Assembly (NCBI RefSeq): GCF_024713945.1
Contig: NC_134684.1
Location: forward strand, 102,001 to 166,000
DNA: 64,000 nt
Origin: Dermatophagoides farinae
Taxonomy: Eukaryota; Arthropoda; Arachnida; Sarcoptiformes; Pyroglyphidae
Reading direction: 5' to 3'
Shown here in pieces: positions 60,601 to 64,000 of this stretch. Each line of letters starts with the position of its first letter. The stretch's first letter is position 1. Below the pieces are notes generated by a model. The model ran no database searches. It worked only from the letters and a program-made list of their open reading frames with translations, and was not told the DNA's origin. A program made the position numbers and the translations under genes.

Positions 60601-63600
60601 TGGCGAGTAGAACATTGTTCCAATAATGAAACAATATTAAAATCTATGGCGCGTTGGCTAAATTTGAAACGGTCTGGATATTTAAGCTCTTCATTCAACG
60701 CAATACCAATCAGATAAAGACATTGTTGAAATTGAAAATCGGAAAAATAAATATCCTTAAGATCGATCGTTTTCTCCAGCAGACATTTCAATAATGTCAA
60801 TGTTACATCGCATAAAAGAATCTGATTAATCGTTCGAAATGGTTCACTAAAATCGGGCAACGGTGGTGGTGGACAGCAAAGATGTTTTTCCTTTCGATCA
60901 CGTTTGATTCGTATCTGTGTTTCGTATGCAGCCGATTGATCCTGACGAGTGTAATGATAGAAAAATGGATTGAAACGTTCACGATACACATCTTTCAATA
61001 CGTAGCGGCCAGCCGTGTTCGAGGTGGATAATGAACGACGAAATTCTGCTACTTCCAATATTAAATCTTCAATGTTTTTCTCACAATAATCTTGGTTAAG
61101 ATGTGCAAACAATTCAGAATTCGACATTGATTCTTTACATAACCATTGTATGATTTCATTCTTACAACAATCATCGTCGTTTACGGAACCAAGCTTCACG
61201 GTATAGCGTTCGACTAGAATCGTATAAATAAGACGAAGAAATTCTTCCAATAATGTAATCTGATGTCTAGTGGCATCATCATTACGTTTACTTGGTGAAT
61301 ATTCACGATCATCCAATATAACATTGACCGAATATTTACACATTACATGTATCATGAATTCATTTGGATCGAGCATAGCAGCACCAATTTGTAGATTTAA
61401 AATGTCCAAATCATAGGTTGTAGCACGTAGACTAGGGCTTAGATAGAAATGAATTTGATTGATAAACGAATAGCCGTTTCGACGCCACATTCCAGCACGA
61501 AATTGTCCAAGCAATACTTGTGTACGCAAAGCTAATTCCATTGTTGATTCAGCGTTCAATCGATATGGTGTTAATCGACGACAACGACCACAATCATCAT
61601 CACTGCTATAATCATTATATTCATTCCAAAGATCGGGAAATTCCGGTAAATGTAACATTAGGCCAGCTAAAAATCGTGATAATGGTGTATGAATGCTCAT
61701 CTCTTTTCGACCGACATTATAATCCCAAACCATGGCTGATCGAAATGCATAATGACGTCGAACAGTGGTACATCGTGAATTGGTAACCGGATTCTCGTTC
61801 TGTTTATCACCGCCATTGGCATAATAATCGAATGAATCTTTTGCTAAACGTAAGCCAGTGTTGAAAACATTCAAATAGATTTGAGAGTCGGTAATCGACC
61901 ATTCAATGAACGATTTAATCAATGGTGCCAGTATGAATTCAAATTTCGTTGACATATCACGACCAGGTTCGTATTCAATGTGTTGAACTACTTGTCGTAT
62001 CATTGTTTCCATTTGTTGTGTTCGTTTCAATAATTTAGCAAATGCTTCGGCACCTTCAAGAAAATGATTGCGAATACGATCAGTTGACCATTCGAATAAA
62101 TCAGCAATTTTCGGTGTAAGGAGATAATGTGTATCTCGTAACGCACGATACGATCGTCTGAAGGGTGGTGTATTTGGCGTTGTGGAGAAATTGAAACGTC
62201 CCTGTTGATGGTAAGAAAAATTTAATTCAAGAAAAGTATTGATTAGAATAGTGATTGCATTTTCCTCTTCAATCAACATTCTAGCGATCGATGGAACGGT
62301 GTAGATTTGTACCGATAATGATAATATCGATACATGTTCTTCATGATCATCTTTAACGAAATCTTCAAGTAAATGTGGATAATGTTGTGTGAATAATCGG
62401 GCAAATTGTTTTTTTGGCTTCAGATCAAGCAACAAACCAGACATGAACATTTTATGCCATAAGATACGAATCGATTTCCAGAACCAAGTATCCGAATGCA
62501 TAATTTTTTCCAATAAACTTAGATTGGCCATCGACGATGATTGTTCTTGGAAATCATTGAACCGCTGAAAATGATGACCAGGTTGATAAAGATAATCGGC
62601 CAATACCAGACGAAATTGTTTACAAATCGGTAACATTTCCATTATCCATACCATCAATCGGGTGACAAATGTTTGATGAGCTACCAGATGTGTGCTAAGA
62701 ACTTTAACTTCAAGAACTTTCTCCTCATTTTTTCGATTTGTATCGCTAATAATAGATTTCACAGTATCGCATCGTTCTTGTGTTCCAATAAATATGACAC
62801 AACGTCCTTCACGATCGACAGTGTTTGCATAATCGGTAGCTTTTTTGTTATCGCATTTGATGGATTTTGTCAATGCATAAATAACATGTTCATAGGTATG
62901 AGTTTCATCATTGTATAAGACAGATGCGTATCGATTAACTTCAGGTTTTTCCACCCGTTTTGTTGTTTGTAATCGTTTCGGTAGATCTGTTTGATTCCAT
63001 TTGAGCAACAAATAGATATAATCAAGTACATAATGAATGACAATTCGTAATCGGATTAGAATATTATTGAATTCTTGTTCGGTCATCAATGATAGGATGG
63101 CGGATAAATCAGAATCTGTGGTTCTTTTTGCTGCATGCAATGAACAAATAGCATCACATTTCCAAGCTTCAGGATCACCACAATCACAATATCCTGAACT
63201 TGATGGACTAATCCTATAACGATGTTGACGATGTACACTATATTTATCATTTTTAATGATCAAAAATCGAATTAAAAATCGAATCATTATCAGATTAAAT
63301 TATTAGTAACATACCTGTGTTTAAAACAATCAACACACAATACACATGTAGGATCCGATGAACAATCACGACAACTATAAGTTGGTTCACCTAATTTAAA
63401 AACTCGTCCACATAATTGTGGTGGTTTCGAAATGTTTTTTAATTTATCCAATAATTCATGTGATTGTTCCACACCCGTAATGAAACATTCGAGTGGTTTG
63501 ATCAATTCTTCATACACACGCTGTTCATCAAATGATTGCGGTGATGTCGAAATTTGCGGACGGAATAGTTCTGGAACAATTCGTTTCCATTGCTCTTCAA

Positions 63601-63763
63601 TTAGATCGATAAATGATTCACCATTATCACTGTGAAGATTATTATCGATACATTTGGCATACTTGAGTATATCCGATAATTCAATCGAAGTTTTCAATTT
63701 CCGTTCCGATTGTTGTTGTTGTTGTTGTGGATGTTTATTTTCTTCTAGATGAAAATTATCCAT
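57615..63763 (-). CDS. UBR1: UBR1/UBR2-type N-recognin E3 ubiquitin ligase
   Basis: Six exons on the minus strand: 63763-63315, 63237-59660, 59581-59376 (or from 59593), 59302-58790, 58716-57879, 57814-57615, giving 1,927 (or 1,931) residues; human UBR1/2 are about 1,750. It reads destabilising N-termini and ubiquitinates the protein with a RAD6-type E2. The UBR zinc box spans residues about 118-185 ('CGRVFKLGEPTYSC', 'CVLCVDCFKHSVHRQHRYR', 'CDCGDPEAWKC'), retaining the acidic CDCGD that reads basic N-termini. A ClpS-like N-domain follows ('LYNDETHTYEHVIYALT') for bulky hydrophobic N-termini. A long helical region leads to a RING-H2 at about 1180-1290 ('CILCLESQ' ... 'HYMHNDCF' ... 'CPLC'). 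The C-terminal UBLC domain has 'CLICGEILCSQNYCCQ', 'VGACTYHSQQC' and the end 'NWNMM'. UBR1 versus UBR2 cannot be decided. Exon 2 alone is 3.6 kb. Confidence 0.95.
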
Positions 63764-64000
63764 ATTTTTTCTTCAATGATGATGATGATTATTTTTCAGC
63801 ACTGCATGGAATCAGCAGAAGTAATTTTACCACATACAAACAGTATGAGCAATAAGAATTTTTTTTTGTGAAGAATTAGCACTTGCCTATGGGAATGATT
63901 TGATTAGAAATTACCAGCACCAACAACAACAAAACATAAACATGCGTGAATAAAAAAGAAAAAACGAGAGAGAGAGATTAACAAAATTGAATAGAATCAC
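63764..64000. other. Upstream flank of the UBR gene (5' UTR/promoter)
   Basis: The last 237 bp lie upstream of the UBR start codon. AT-rich, with a GAT run next to the ATG. No defined promoter element is recognised. Confidence 0.4.

Overview
The window is nuclear DNA of a small-genome animal. It is AT-rich, its genes are split by short GT...AG introns (many 50-150 bp), and it is full of CAT/ATG, CAA and GT microsatellites. Protein content is plainly metazoan (p120 RasGAP, SRF, ATR, REP, NRF-6-type acyltransferase). Intron size, composition and lineage-restricted secreted proteins fit an acariform, probably astigmatid, mite (Dermatophagoides/Sarcoptes-like). That placement is inference; no organism marker was seen. 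No rRNA, tRNA, transposase, viral gene or CRISPR array was recognised.

Layout, left to right. 1-3179 (-): N-terminal part of a PIKK kinase, best read as ATR, running off the left edge. 3612-5488 (+): Rab escort protein, divergent from ATR across 432 bp. 9819-5858 (-): seven-exon p120 RasGAP (RASA1), convergent with REP. 12695-13753 (+): unrecognised type I membrane protein with a hemopexin-like stretch. 16980-13929 (-): five-exon mitochondrial trifunctional protein alpha subunit (HADHA). 17509-19350 (+) and 19496-20923 (+): two unrecognised secretory-pathway proteins. 20924-31397: about 10.5 kb with no supportable gene. 31398-37751 (+): four-exon serum response factor with long introns. 37752-41191: non-coding, with a perfect (GA)109 tract. 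41192-43996 (+): five-exon Asn/Gln/Ser-rich protein of unknown function. 48910-44055 (-): three tandem MFSD4/NaGLT1-like sugar transporter paralogues. 50596-49713 (-): secreted cysteine-rich protein. 54025-51251 (-): NRF-6-like acyltransferase, with a second NRF-domain exon upstream at 55876-55180 that may be an alternative first exon. 63763-57615 (-): six-exon UBR1/UBR2 N-recognin ubiquitin ligase.

The genes do not form one pathway. They are ordinary housekeeping and signalling genes (DNA-damage kinase, Rab prenylation, Ras inactivation, fatty-acid oxidation, N-degron ligase, SRF) mixed with lineage-specific membrane or secreted proteins and a transporter array. The best leads are the paired NRF first exons with matching splice phase, a frame-neutral 57-bp exon inside the RasGAP catalytic domain, a palindromic two-way poly(A) signal between convergent genes, and the unrecognised membrane proteins. 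Exon coordinates were worked out by hand from splice motifs, reading frame and protein-family continuity, and have no transcript support.
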